Source of the DNA: a virus
DNA length: 40,841 nucleotides
Virus record (IMG/VR): IMGVR_UViG_3300043331_001010
Coordinates: 1-40,841 of that record
Reading direction: 5' to 3' (one strand)
Part shown: in pieces, positions 23,575 to 30,257 of the stretch
Numbering within the stretch: the stretch's first letter is position 1
Layout: every line of letters starts with the position of its first letter
The notes under the pieces: model-generated
Told to the model about the DNA's origin: nothing
Database searches by the model: none
Seen by the model: only the letters and a program-made list of their open reading frames with translations
Made by a program: the position numbers and the translations under genes

Positions 23575-23723
23575 GCCGCACCAGTATGCCGCGTTGCCGG
23601 CATTGCCGCAAGTATCTCCACCCCGCGCCGCCCGCAGAGCGCGCAGCGGTAGACGACGCCGCCCGGGCGCCAGTGGATCAGCCAGAGGGAGCCGTGCGTG
23701 CGCAGCCGCCACCAGAGCTTCAC
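23571..23723 (-). CDS. Small zinc-knuckle-like protein
   Basis: A 50-residue protein from GTG 23723 (GTGA). The first 34 residues (LWWRLRTHGSLWLIHWRPGG, then YRCALCGRRG) contain one Cys-x2-Cys pair and resemble small phage proteins of unknown role. Its C-terminal 15 residues are encoded by the promoter/operator module at 23583-23611, so coding and control sequences overlap. Confidence 0.45.
   Translation of the reverse strand: MKLWWRLRTHGSLWLIHWRPGGVVYRCALCGRRGVEILAAMPATRHTGAA
23583..23611 (-). promoter_or_regulatory. Promoter module with palindromic operator
   Basis: On the minus strand, TTGCGG (23611-23606), 17-base spacer, CATACT (23588-23583). TTGCGGCAATGCCG is the same 14-mer as at 15637-15650 but for one base, and both are followed, after seven variable bases, by GGCATA(G/C)T. 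Would drive the tiny membrane/lectin/exported-protein genes. Confidence 0.5.
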
Positions 23724-24088
23724 GGCCGGCGCCCGAGCGGCACGGCCCACGCGGGGCGGTACCCACTCTCGCGGCCTGGGTCCGGGTCTCCGCCGGGCGA
23801 GGGCGGGCGCACGGACTCCCGGCGCAGCCAGGTGCGCCGCGTCTGCGCGTACGGATCGGCCCCCTCCTGCGCCTGCGCGGCCCCAGGAGCCCCGATCTCG
23901 GGCGGGGTGGGTACGGACGGCGGGGGCGATCCGATCGGCCGTCCACCGGGCCCCTGGTAGACCGCCTCTCGCCAGTAGTCCCGCCAGCCAGGCATGCCGG
24001 GCCGGCTCGCCGCCCACTTAGCGCACAACCGCGCGTAGGTCTTCTCCCTCTCCTCCGCTGCCAACCGAGCGAGGCAGTTCCGCAGCAT
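23720..24088 (-). CDS. Unknown Pro-rich protein
   Basis: A 122-residue protein from ATG 24088 (TGATG overlap). The N-terminal 45 residues are helical (LRNCLARLAAEEREKTYARL), the rest is Pro/Gly/Arg-rich and probably disordered. No family recognised. Likely a small early protein of the replication operon. Confidence 0.45.
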   Translation of the reverse strand: MLRNCLARLAAEEREKTYARLCAKWAASRPGMPGWRDYWREAVYQGPGGRPIGSPPPSVPTPPEIGAPGAAQAQEGADPYAQTRRTWLRRESVRPPSPGGDPDPGRESGYRPAWAVPLGRRP

Positions 24089-24477
24089 CACGCGGCCTCC
24101 TTGCGCACGTAGTTCGGCAGCGGCTCCATCAGCGCCCCGCGCCGCGTCCGCCACTTCCGGCGCATGCCCACGATCGCGCGCGCCAGCCACACGGAGCGGT
24201 ACTCGGTGCTGTAGTCCCAGTGCTCTTGCAGCTCCTCGCCCAGGCCGTGGAAGAGCGAGCCGCCGCACTGCACCACCAGCCATGTGCGCGCCGCGTCGCA
24301 GTTCAGGCAGCTCCGATAGGTGCACCAGCCTCCGTCGTAGAAGTAGCCGCGCGCGTACTGGTACAGCTCGCCAGCGGCGATCTCGCGGCCGCATTCGATG
24401 CAGCGATGCGGCTTCCTCGCCCGCCGCTGCTCGATGTTCCCGAACTGCCAGTCCTCCGCATCGTCGATCGAACACAT
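24088..24477 (-). CDS. Zinc-ribbon phage protein, unknown
   Basis: A 129-residue protein. ATG 24477 overlaps the previous stop (TGATG). It has HRCIECGREIAAGELYQYAR followed by TYRSCLNCDAARTWL: two Cys-x2-Cys pairs about 30 residues apart, forming a probable zinc ribbon. The CGGSLFHGLGEELQEH stretch that follows belongs to the same conserved block. I recognise this as a common hypothetical in phage early regions. It may bind nucleic acid, but no role is established. Confidence 0.6.
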   Translation of the reverse strand: MCSIDDAEDWQFGNIEQRRARKPHRCIECGREIAAGELYQYARGYFYDGGWCTYRSCLNCDAARTWLVVQCGGSLFHGLGEELQEHWDYSTEYRSVWLARAIVGMRRKWRTRRGALMEPLPNYVRKEAA

Positions 24478-24668
24478 CACCGCACCCCTTCGAGCAACTC
24501 CGCCAGCTGGCGGGCCACCCACTGATCGATCCGCCGCGCCGCCGGGCTGCGCCAGAACTCGGCCCGCTGCCGCCGGCTCATCCTGCCCGGCTGCCGCTCC
24601 CGCGTGCGCCGCTCGCGCTCGCGGCCGCGCTCCTTCGCCGTCCGCCGCCCCCGCCCCTTGCTCGCCAT
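24477..24668 (-). CDS. Small Arg-rich basic protein
   Basis: A 63-residue protein from ATG 24668 with GGAGG seven bases upstream (TGATG overlap). The first 40 residues are very rich in Arg/Lys (RRTAKERGRERERRTRERQ), followed by a helix RRIDQWVARQLAELL. Likely binds nucleic acid. Function unknown. Confidence 0.5.
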   Translation of the reverse strand: MASKGRGRRTAKERGRERERRTRERQPGRMSRRQRAEFWRSPAARRIDQWVARQLAELLEGVR

Positions 24669-24835
24669 CAGCTCGCCTCCTTCTCGTGTTCGGCCCACGC
24701 GGCATCCATCTGCCGCTCGAGCAATGCAATCCGCTGTGCGGCCGCGCCATGCGCGTAGGTCACGCCACGCTCGCGCAGCAGAACCAGCCCGTACCACTCG
24801 TGCATCATCTTCTGGATGCGTTTCTCTTCACTCAT
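24668..24835 (-). CDS. Small helical protein downstream of primase-helicase
   Basis: A 55-residue acidic helical protein (MSEEKRIQKMMHEWYGLVLL, ending EHEKEAS). ATG 24835 gives an eight-base overlap with the primase-helicase gene; ATG 24844 and 24862 are in-frame alternatives, with no decisive ribosome site. Function unknown. Confidence 0.4.
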   Translation of the reverse strand: MSEEKRIQKMMHEWYGLVLLRERGVTYAHGAAAQRIALLERQMDAAWAEHEKEAS

Positions 24836-26393
24836 CGCCGTCATAGCCTGGTCTTTCATCACGAGCGAGCGACAAGCTCGCAGTGCGCCAGTCCAACGTC
24901 ATGCGCAGCCGAGTACCCACGCTCGCATCCCAACCCTTGGTGATCTCCATGAACTTCGTCAGCGTGTCGCTTTCGTCGTCGGTGTTCTTCTCCATGCGCA
25001 CCACAAGGTCCGCCTTGTGATCTACGAACTTCCCGCGGGTGTGCCCCTCTTTGCCTGCCAGCTCCGACAGCACGAGAAAGGACACCTCACCCTTCGTCTC
25101 GTTGCGCACGTTCATCATCCACATGAAGATGCGCTTGAGATCCTTCATGCCGAAAGCATCATCGCCGGCGCTCACCGCAAGTCCCTGATCGATGAAGCTC
25201 GAGAGCGAATCGAAGACCAGAAGCGTCTTGCGCGCCGTCACGCGCTCTGCGATGTACTCGATCAGCTGTGCGACGCCGGCCCCGGGCTTGACTGAGATCA
25301 GCTTCCAGTTCTGCGGCGGCAAGCAGCCGAGGTAGCAGACGACGCGCCCGATGATGAGCTTGGGCGACATCTCCGCGTGTAGGTAGAAGACATCCCAGTC
25401 GTAATACATCGCCGCGGAGAGCGAACTGCCCAGTGCGAGGTACGACTTCGCGGCACTCGGCCCGCCGGAGATGATCGTGAGCCCCGCGAAGTGCCCAATC
25501 GGGAAAGGACCCTTGATCCCGGTCGGCCACCGCGGCGAGTCCTCTTCCGCAAAGACCTTCGCCGGGTCTTGCTCCTCGAACGGAGCCCCGATCTCGGCTG
25601 CTGTGCGCAGCGCATCGCGCTTGCGCTCGATCGGGCACTGCGTGGGCCACACGTGCACGAAGTCGCCAGGGGTGAGGCTGGACTCGAGATGATCGCGGGC
25701 GTCCTTCCCGCTCTTCGCCTCCACGATGCGCACCGACTTCGCGACGCCGCGCAGCTTCGCGGCCACGTCGCGCGCATGGGCGCGGCCCGGATCGTCCTTG
25801 TCCTGCACGATCGTGACGTCAGCGCCGGCCAAATGCTTCGCCATCGCGGCGGGGAACTTCCCGGCGCCGCCGCTGTTCGTGGTCGCCACGAGACCCGCCT
25901 GCTCGAGCGCATGCACGTCGCGCTCGCCCTCGGCGATCCACACGGGGTCTCCCGCCGCCACGGCCGCGACCACCTCGGGCAGCCGATAGAGCAGCGGCGC
26001 AACGCCCTGCAGGTTCCAGATCCACTCGCCGCCCGGGCCGAGTCGGCGCTGGCGGAAACCCTTGGGCTCGAGGCGCACCGCTTCGTAGACCACCTGCCCG
26101 TCGAGCCCGCGGTACGCGTAACGCTCGATGATCTTGGCGCGCTGGGACTGCGCGATGTCGCGCACCTCGGCGCCGTGCTGCTTGCCGCACAGGCACGGCC
26201 CGAAGCGCTTGTGCGCGTAGGCGCCCCCAGCGTTCTGCGCGAGCCGACCGGCGTGCTCCTCTCTCGTGCAGCAGATGAAATCGCCGTCGATGTAGCCGCT
26301 GCAGCGAGTGCCTCGGTCGCGCGGCATCCGCTCCCAGCCGCCGCAGATCGGGCACGGGTCGTCCGCGGTCTTGAACCGCCGCTGCGCGCTCAT
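24828..26393 (-). CDS. Primase-helicase
   Basis: A 521-residue fusion that lays primers and unwinds DNA at the fork. Zinc finger: CPICGG at residues 14-19, with further cysteines at 31 and 41-42 and 67/69. TOPRIM: VWIAEGERDV (Glu155) and IVQDKDDPG (Asp198/Asp200). RecA/DnaB-like ATPase: Walker A GGPSAAKS at 310-317, in which Ala replaces the usual Gly before Lys, and Walker B LLVFDS (Asp395). Length and order match phage primase-helicases of the T7 gp4 or RepA-like type. The C-terminus is acidic. ATG 26393 overlaps the replication gene (ATGA). Confidence 0.85.
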   Translation of the reverse strand: MSAQRRFKTADDPCPICGGWERMPRDRGTRCSGYIDGDFICCTREEHAGRLAQNAGGAYAHKRFGPCLCGKQHGAEVRDIAQSQRAKIIERYAYRGLDGQVVYEAVRLEPKGFRQRRLGPGGEWIWNLQGVAPLLYRLPEVVAAVAAGDPVWIAEGERDVHALEQAGLVATTNSGGAGKFPAAMAKHLAGADVTIVQDKDDPGRAHARDVAAKLRGVAKSVRIVEAKSGKDARDHLESSLTPGDFVHVWPTQCPIERKRDALRTAAEIGAPFEEQDPAKVFAEEDSPRWPTGIKGPFPIGHFAGLTIISGGPSAAKSYLALGSSLSAAMYYDWDVFYLHAEMSPKLIIGRVVCYLGCLPPQNWKLISVKPGAGVAQLIEYIAERVTARKTLLVFDSLSSFIDQGLAVSAGDDAFGMKDLKRIFMWMMNVRNETKGEVSFLVLSELAGKEGHTRGKFVDHKADLVVRMEKNTDDESDTLTKFMEITKGWDASVGTRLRMTLDWRTASLSLARDERPGYDGDE

Positions 26394-27319
26394 CGGTTGC
26401 CGCCGACGCTGGCGTAGTTGTTCGCCATGAACTCCGCGATCAGCTCGGGCGACGGCTCAGGCGGCGTCGGCGTGGCGTAGGTGTCTAGCCCCATGGCTTT
26501 GTGCTCGGCCACGATGGCGAGCCGGCGCTGCTCTTTCCGGGCGATCTCGCGGTAGGGCCGCTCGGGCTTGCCGACGTAGGTGCGCCAGAAGCTCAGCAGG
26601 CCACCGGGGAGCGGGCGTCCGCGCTCGCGGCACCACGCCTCGCACCCGCGCAGCTCGGCGCGCAGCCACAGGCGCTTCTCCTCCAGCCCGCCCGGCTGGT
26701 CGGCGAGGATGTTCAGCGCCTTGTTGACGTCCGCCTCGAGCTTGTCCTTCGCGGCCCGGGCCTGCTCCGGCGTCGGGGCAGCCTCCGGCAGGTGCTCGAG
26801 CTCGGCCGGCGCCGGCTGGACGGCCTGCTCCGGCGCAGCCAGCGGGGGAGCACTGTGCGCAGCACTCTTCTTCTTCTGACTTCTGACTTCTGACTTCTGA
26901 CTTCTGACTTCTGAAGGGGCACTTTTCGGGCGTTCGATTTGTTGATTTTGTTCAGGAATTTCCCGAGATGACTGGCAGATGTCGAGCAGAACCGTCCAGT
27001 ACGTGTCGTGTTCGTGCAGCTCCCAGGACATCTTCGTGCACAAGTCGCGCACGAGAGCGTCCGCTTCGCGACACTTGCGGTTCCGTTCTCGCGTACTTCT
27101 GCACGGCTTCGTGTCTCCAGCGATCCACATGCGGTCGCCAACGGACAGGACGACGCGGCCCCCCTTCGAGGCGGACCGGGACTGCCAAGCGATGACCTTT
27201 AGACCCAGCCAAGCGCCGCGCAGTGCGGCGTCACCGAAGACGGACGCGTGCTCGGGATCGGGGTTGCGGATCGAACAGGGGACGATCACGGCCGGCTCGC
27301 GCTTTCTCGGTGTCGCCAC
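26390..27319 (-). CDS. Putative replication protein (replisome organiser-like)
   Basis: A 309-residue protein. GTG 27319 is chosen because GGAG lies six bases upstream; the longer frame runs back through a terminator. The N-terminal 115 residues (LRGAWLGLKVIAWQ to HDTYWTVLLDI) look like a winged-helix domain, followed by a Pro/Ala/Ser-rich linker with SEVRSQKSEVRSQK (residues 136-149, encoded by 7-base repeats). A helical C-terminal half (about 185-265) ends with ELIAEFMANNYASVGG. This order (DNA-binding head, linker, helical partner-binding tail) and its place before the primase-helicase suggest an initiator or helicase loader. Family not certain. Confidence 0.55.
   Translation of the reverse strand: MATPRKREPAVIVPCSIRNPDPEHASVFGDAALRGAWLGLKVIAWQSRSASKGGRVVLSVGDRMWIAGDTKPCRSTRERNRKCREADALVRDLCTKMSWELHEHDTYWTVLLDICQSSREIPEQNQQIERPKSAPSEVRSQKSEVRSQKKKSAAHSAPPLAAPEQAVQPAPAELEHLPEAAPTPEQARAAKDKLEADVNKALNILADQPGGLEEKRLWLRAELRGCEAWCRERGRPLPGGLLSFWRTYVGKPERPYREIARKEQRRLAIVAEHKAMGLDTYATPTPPEPSPELIAEFMANNYASVGGNR
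26874..26915 (-). repeat. Heptanucleotide simple repeat inside a gene
   Basis: Five perfect TTCTGAC units plus a sixth with one change (TTCTGAA), tandem and uninterrupted. Three units encode one seven-residue period. Gain or loss of one unit would shift the frame of the replication gene, so it could act as a phase-variable switch or a hot spot of slippage. Confidence 0.9.
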
Positions 27320-27328
27320 GCTGCGCTC

Positions 27329-27369
27329 CAAAAACAGAACCCCCACCGAGCCCGATACCCGGTGGGGGT
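27329..27369 (-). terminator. Rho-independent terminator/attenuator before replication genes
   Basis: Perfect 10-bp stem ACCCCCACCG (27339-27348) / CGGTGGGGGT (27360-27369) with 11-base loop. On the minus strand it is followed by TTCTGTTTTT, the only clear U-tract terminator in the window. The ribosome site GGAG of the replication gene comes directly after, so the element acts in its leader. Confidence 0.75.
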
Positions 27370-27382
27370 CAAGTTGCTCTCG

Positions 27383-27472
27383 GAAATCGCCAAATCGCCG
27401 AGTGCGCAGAATCTTTAGTTTTTCAGGCGAACACGAACAGCACACTCACCGGGAAAGCGATTTGGCGATTTC
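27383..27472. promoter_or_regulatory. Perfect 16-bp inverted repeat made of 8-mers: candidate origin or operator
   Basis: GAAATCGCCAAATCGC (27383-27398) and its exact reverse complement (27457-27472) are 58 bases apart. The left arm contains two tandem AAATCGCC units, the right arm the same unit reversed plus one near copy. The spacer includes a locally AT-rich patch. Position beside replication genes supports an origin with iteron-like sites or a two-site operator. Confidence 0.55.
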
Positions 27473-27546
27473 ACTATCGCGCACCCGGGGCGCCCGCGCA
27501 AGGGCTGCCCGCGGATGTAGGTCCACTTGCGGACCACGTCACTCAT
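27415..27546 (-). CDS. Possible small protein overlapping the inverted repeat
   Basis: A 43-residue frame from ATG 27546 (MSDVVRKWTYIRGQPLRGRP...), overlapping the previous stop by eight bases. No recognisable family, and it runs through one arm of the inverted repeat. Translation coupling is the main support. Confidence 0.3.
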   Translation of the reverse strand: MSDVVRKWTYIRGQPLRGRPGCAIVKSPNRFPGECAVRVRLKN

Positions 27547-27778
27547 CGCCGCCTGCCTCCACGCCGTCCCAGCCGCGGGACTCCGCCGCCGCCTGGCGCT
27601 CGCGCTCCTCCGCGTGCTGGATCGCCTGCTCCGCCGCCGCGCAGATGCGCACGAGCTGGTAGATGGTGCTGCCCTCGTAGGCGCCCATCTCGCAGTCGTA
27701 CAGCACCTCATGGATCGCCGAGCGCAGGTACTGGCGCACCGCGGCCTTAGATAGATCCAACCTCGTCTTAGCGGCCAT
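27539..27778 (-). CDS. Small acidic helical protein, unknown
   Basis: A 79-residue protein from ATG 27778 (TGATG, with GGAGGGGGAG just upstream). Helical: LSKAAVRQYLRSAIHEVLYD, then IYQLVRICAAAEQAIQHAEE. Two cysteines. Fifth gene of the repressor operon. No family recognised. Confidence 0.5.
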   Translation of the reverse strand: MAAKTRLDLSKAAVRQYLRSAIHEVLYDCEMGAYEGSTIYQLVRICAAAEQAIQHAEERERQAAAESRGWDGVEAGGDE

Positions 27779-28032
27779 CACTCCCCCTCCGGCGCGGGGC
27801 CGTCCAGCAGCAGATCGACCACGCTCGGGGACCAGGGCCATCGATGCTGCAGGCACCGATTCTGCTCCGCGAGCACCGCCTCCATCGCCTGCCGCTGCAG
27901 CTCCCGCAGCGCGGTCTGCGTCCGCTTGATCTCGTCGTGGTACCAGCCACGGCCCATATCGTCGTTGTCCACGAAGCGGTCGGCGATCTCCCGCGCCATC
28001 CTCTCCCGCGTTTCCTTCAGCGACTCAGCCAC
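27778..28032 (-). CDS. Small helical protein, unknown
   Basis: An 84-residue protein from GTG 28032. The first 60 residues are a charged helix (ESLKETRERMAREIADRFVD, then IKRTQTALRELQRQAMEAVL). It ends with a Pro/Trp-rich tail. Overlaps its upstream neighbour by eight bases. No family recognised. Confidence 0.5.
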   Translation of the reverse strand: MAESLKETRERMAREIADRFVDNDDMGRGWYHDEIKRTQTALRELQRQAMEAVLAEQNRCLQHRWPWSPSVVDLLLDGPAPEGE

Positions 28033-28228
28033 CCGCCCCCTCCTCCGCCGCCGCTTGGCGCTCCGCCTCGATCTGCTTGCGCTCCGCCTCCGTCAGCATG
28101 CGCAGACAGAACTTGCAGCTGACCTCGGACAGCTTGCGCGTGCACAGCGGATCGACTCCGCCACGCCGGCACAGTGCACGACGGGACATGAGCCGATGCT
28201 GCACGTAGAGATGGCATCGCTCCGCCAT
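28025..28228 (-). CDS. Small cysteine-rich zinc-binding protein
   Basis: A 67-residue protein from ATG 28228 with GGAGGGGGAGTG upstream (TGATG overlap). Cysteines lie at residues 5, 20 and 29 and in VSCKFCLRM, a pattern (C...C...C-x2-C) common in small zinc-binding phage proteins. The tail is a charged helix ending in Gly/Ala/Glu. Function unknown. Confidence 0.5.
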   Translation of the reverse strand: MAERCHLYVQHRLMSRRALCRRGGVDPLCTRKLSEVSCKFCLRMLTEAERKQIEAERQAAAEEGAGG

Positions 28229-28560
28229 CACTCCCCCTCCTCCACCGCCGAGAGATGACACGCCACCCCACTGGCGGACAGCAACAGCACCGGGCGCCCA
28301 TCGCCATCGAGCCACGGGTCCGCCGCAAGATCGAGTCCGACTACCGCGTTGCCGAGGATCACCTCCCCGCGGTCCGACTTGCCGCCGAGCTGCTGGACCC
28401 GCACGCGGAACGCCTCGATCAGCTCGCGCTCCGCCTGCTCCCACGCCTCGCTCGTGGCAAGGTCCACCTGCACCTCATGCATCACTGGGCCGAAGTGCGC
28501 CAGCGCCCGCAGGCCGGAGGGGCAATTCGACATGAACGCACCGTGCCACTCCGCGCTCAC
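28228..28560 (-). CDS. Small unknown protein downstream of repressor
   Basis: A 110-residue protein from GTG 28560, coupled to the repressor gene by GTGA. Mixed strand/helix (VMHEVQVDLATSEAWEQAER, then GEVILGNAVVGLDLAAD). No family recognised. Its coupling to the repressor suggests expression in the repressed state. Confidence 0.45.
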   Translation of the reverse strand: MSAEWHGAFMSNCPSGLRALAHFGPVMHEVQVDLATSEAWEQAERELIEAFRVRVQQLGGKSDRGEVILGNAVVGLDLAADPWLDGDGRPVLLLSASGVACHLSAVEEGE

Positions 28561-28847
28561 GGCGCAGTCCCGAGCAGCCGCCGCAGCTCCGCCACCTGGT
28601 CCGGCGCCGCCAGCTCCTCGGCCTCCGTGCCCATGATCCGCGCCAGCACCACCAGCTTGTCCACCGGCAGCCGCTGGCGCCCCGTCTCGTAGCCCTGCAC
28701 GCTACGGTGCCCGCTGTAGCCGAGCGCCTCCCCGATCTGCGCCAGCGAGATCGGCGGGTCTTGCGCCGTGCGCCACTCGCGGAGCAGCCGCGGCCCCTTG
28801 CCTCGCACCTTCACCTTGATCCTCGGTCGCGCGATGAGTCTTGCCAT
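28557..28847 (-). CDS. Cro/CI-type helix-turn-helix repressor
   Basis: A 96-residue protein. Residues about 33-75 form an XRE-type helix-turn-helix: ISLAQIGEALGYSGHRSVQGYE, where the second helix (HRSVQGYETGRQRL) is the probable recognition helix. A basic N-terminal arm (RPRIKVKVRGKGPRLLREW) may add DNA contacts. It is short and lacks a CI-like C-terminal cleavage domain, so induction by RecA is unlikely. It is transcribed divergently from early genes, as in lambda-like switches. ATG 28847 lies six bases after the -10 box. Confidence 0.8.
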   Translation of the reverse strand: MARLIARPRIKVKVRGKGPRLLREWRTAQDPPISLAQIGEALGYSGHRSVQGYETGRQRLPVDKLVVLARIMGTEAEELAAPDQVAELRRLLGTAP

Positions 28848-28853
28848 GCAGGG

Positions 28854-28882
28854 ATTTTACCGGCATGGCGGTTGCCGCGCAA
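28854..28882 (-). promoter_or_regulatory. Repressor promoter giving a probable leaderless mRNA
   Basis: On the minus strand TTGCGC (28882-28877), 17-base spacer, TAAAAT (28859-28854), then six bases and the repressor ATG. Transcription would begin at or next to the start codon, as for lambda cI from PRM. Confidence 0.65.
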
Positions 28883-28884
28883 GA

Positions 28885-28917
28885 GGCATTGCCAAGCGGG
28901 CGGCGGCGAGTTAGAGT
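28885..28917 (+). promoter_or_regulatory. Rightward early promoter with operator palindrome
   Basis: TTGCCA (28889-28894), 17-base spacer, TAGAGT (28912-28917) on the plus strand. The palindrome GGCATTGCC (28885-28893) overlaps its -35 and lies just upstream of the repressor promoter's -35. A second inverted pair, GCCATGC/GCATGGC, flanks the repressor start. Confidence 0.6.
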
Positions 28918-28960
28918 CCGGTGGTCGGCAATCAAGCCGGCGCAAAGGAGGGGAGGCGAA

Positions 28961-29122
28961 GTGAGCGTCATCACGGGGCACGACGCATGGAAGCTCGAGG
29001 GCCCGCCCGAGACGAACGGGCCGGAGCGCTGCTGGGACTGCCGCGAGGAACTCAGCGCGCTCGAGGCGAGAGAGGGGATCTGCCGACCATGCCTGAATCT
29101 GCGCAGCGAAGACGACAGGTGA
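28961..29122 (+). CDS. Small zinc-finger-like early protein
   Basis: A 53-residue protein from GTG 28961 with a very strong ribosome site (AAAGGAGGGGAGG). Two Cys-x2-Cys pairs, CWDC and CRPC, about 20 residues apart form a probable zinc finger. First gene of the rightward early operon. Function unknown. Confidence 0.55.
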   Translation: MSVITGHDAWKLEGPPETNGPERCWDCREELSALEAREGICRPCLNLRSEDDR

Positions 29123-29289
29123 TCCCGCGGTTCATGTCGCTCATGGATGCGGTGATCTGGGTCTCGGAGCGGGACCGCAAGTGCATCGGCAACGACTGCG
29201 ATCTCGGCGCGCCCTGCAAGCGCCACGATCGCACGTACTCGCTCGGGCTGCGGCTCTGGAAGCGTCAGCTCGTGAAGGGGAAGGCATGA
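29119..29289 (+). CDS. Small cysteine-containing early protein
   Basis: A 56-residue protein. GTG 29119 is preferred because it overlaps the previous stop (GTGA); ATG 29089 or 29134 are alternatives. It has [12 protein letters not shown], three closely spaced cysteines that could bind zinc. Its stop overlaps the Bet start as ATGA. Function unknown. Confidence 0.5.
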   Translation: MIPRFMSLMDAVIWVSERDRKCIGNDCDLGAPCKRHDRTYSLGLRLWKRQLVKGKA

Positions 29290-30257
29290 AGAGTTCAGAC
29301 GTTGCGATTCGTCCCGAGGGGGACTGGAAGCTGGCGCAGCAGCAGAACCGCATCGACTTCACCCAGGAGCAGCTCGGGCTGATCAAGACCCAGATCGCCA
29401 AGGGGGCGACGGACTCTGAGCTGGCGATGTTCTTGGCGCAGTGCCGCCGCACGGGACTCGATCCCTTCGCGCGGCAGATCTTCGCGGTGAAGCGTTGGGA
29501 CTCGAAGGAAGGCCGCCAGGTCATGGCGGTGCAGGTGAGCATCGACGGCTTCCGGCTGATCGCCGAGCGCAGCGGACAGTACGAGGGCCAGGTGGGCCCC
29601 TTCTGGTGCGGCGAGGACGGTCAGTGGAGGGACGTCTGGCTGGACCACAACCCGCCGGCAGCCTCGAAGGTGGGGGTACTGCGCGCGGGCTTCCGCGAGC
29701 CCTGCTGGGGAGTGGCTCGCTTCGACGCCTACGCGCAGCGGACGAAGGACGGCGGGCTCAACTCCATGTGGGCCAAGATGCATGACGTGATGATCGCGAA
29801 GTGCGCGGAGGCCCTCGCCCTGCGCAAGGCGTTCCCGCAGGAACTCTCGGGCCTGTACACCTCGGACGAGATGATGCAGGCCAGTCGCAGTGAACCCGAA
29901 CCCGCGCCCACGCGGAGGTACACGGACGAAGAGATCGAACGCGCGAACGCCACGCCGCCGCCGTCCGCGAAGCGCGAGAAGCCGGCCGGCCCGCCGCCCG
30001 AGGAAGGCTTCGGCGATCTGCCGCCCGACACCGGCCAGCGCTACGGCGTGCCCATCGACCAGAAGCACATCAAGCTGTTCTGGTCCTCGGTCGATGCGCG
30101 GGCCAAGGATCTCGGCATCCCGAAGCGCAAGGAGGACATCGGCCGCAAGCTACTGCAAGCCTACGACATCGAGCACACCAGCGAGATCGGCATGGACATC
30201 TACGACGAGCTGATCCTGCTGGTTTCCAAGTTCCAGATCAAGGACCTGGACGCATGA
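29286..30257 (+). CDS. bet: Bet-type single-strand annealing protein
   Basis: A 323-residue protein of the RecT/Bet superfamily that coats and anneals complementary single strands in phage recombination and recombination-dependent replication. Signature: [20 protein letters not shown] near residues 50-69, [18 protein letters not shown] near 84-101, [20 protein letters not shown] near 160-180 and [14 protein letters not shown] after it. The C-terminus (about residues 205-323) is extra: a Pro/Arg-rich linker, then a helical domain ([20 protein letters not shown]). No partner exonuclease is visible next to it; RusA lies in the opposite operon. ATG 29286 is coupled to the previous gene. Confidence 0.88.
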   Translation: MKSSDVAIRPEGDWKLAQQQNRIDFTQEQLGLIKTQIAKGATDSELAMFLAQCRRTGLDPFARQIFAVKRWDSKEGRQVMAVQVSIDGFRLIAERSGQYEGQVGPFWCGEDGQWRDVWLDHNPPAASKVGVLRAGFREPCWGVARFDAYAQRTKDGGLNSMWAKMHDVMIAKCAEALALRKAFPQELSGLYTSDEMMQASRSEPEPAPTRRYTDEEIERANATPPPSAKREKPAGPPPEEGFGDLPPDTGQRYGVPIDQKHIKLFWSSVDARAKDLGIPKRKEDIGRKLLQAYDIEHTSEIGMDIYDELILLVSKFQIKDLDA

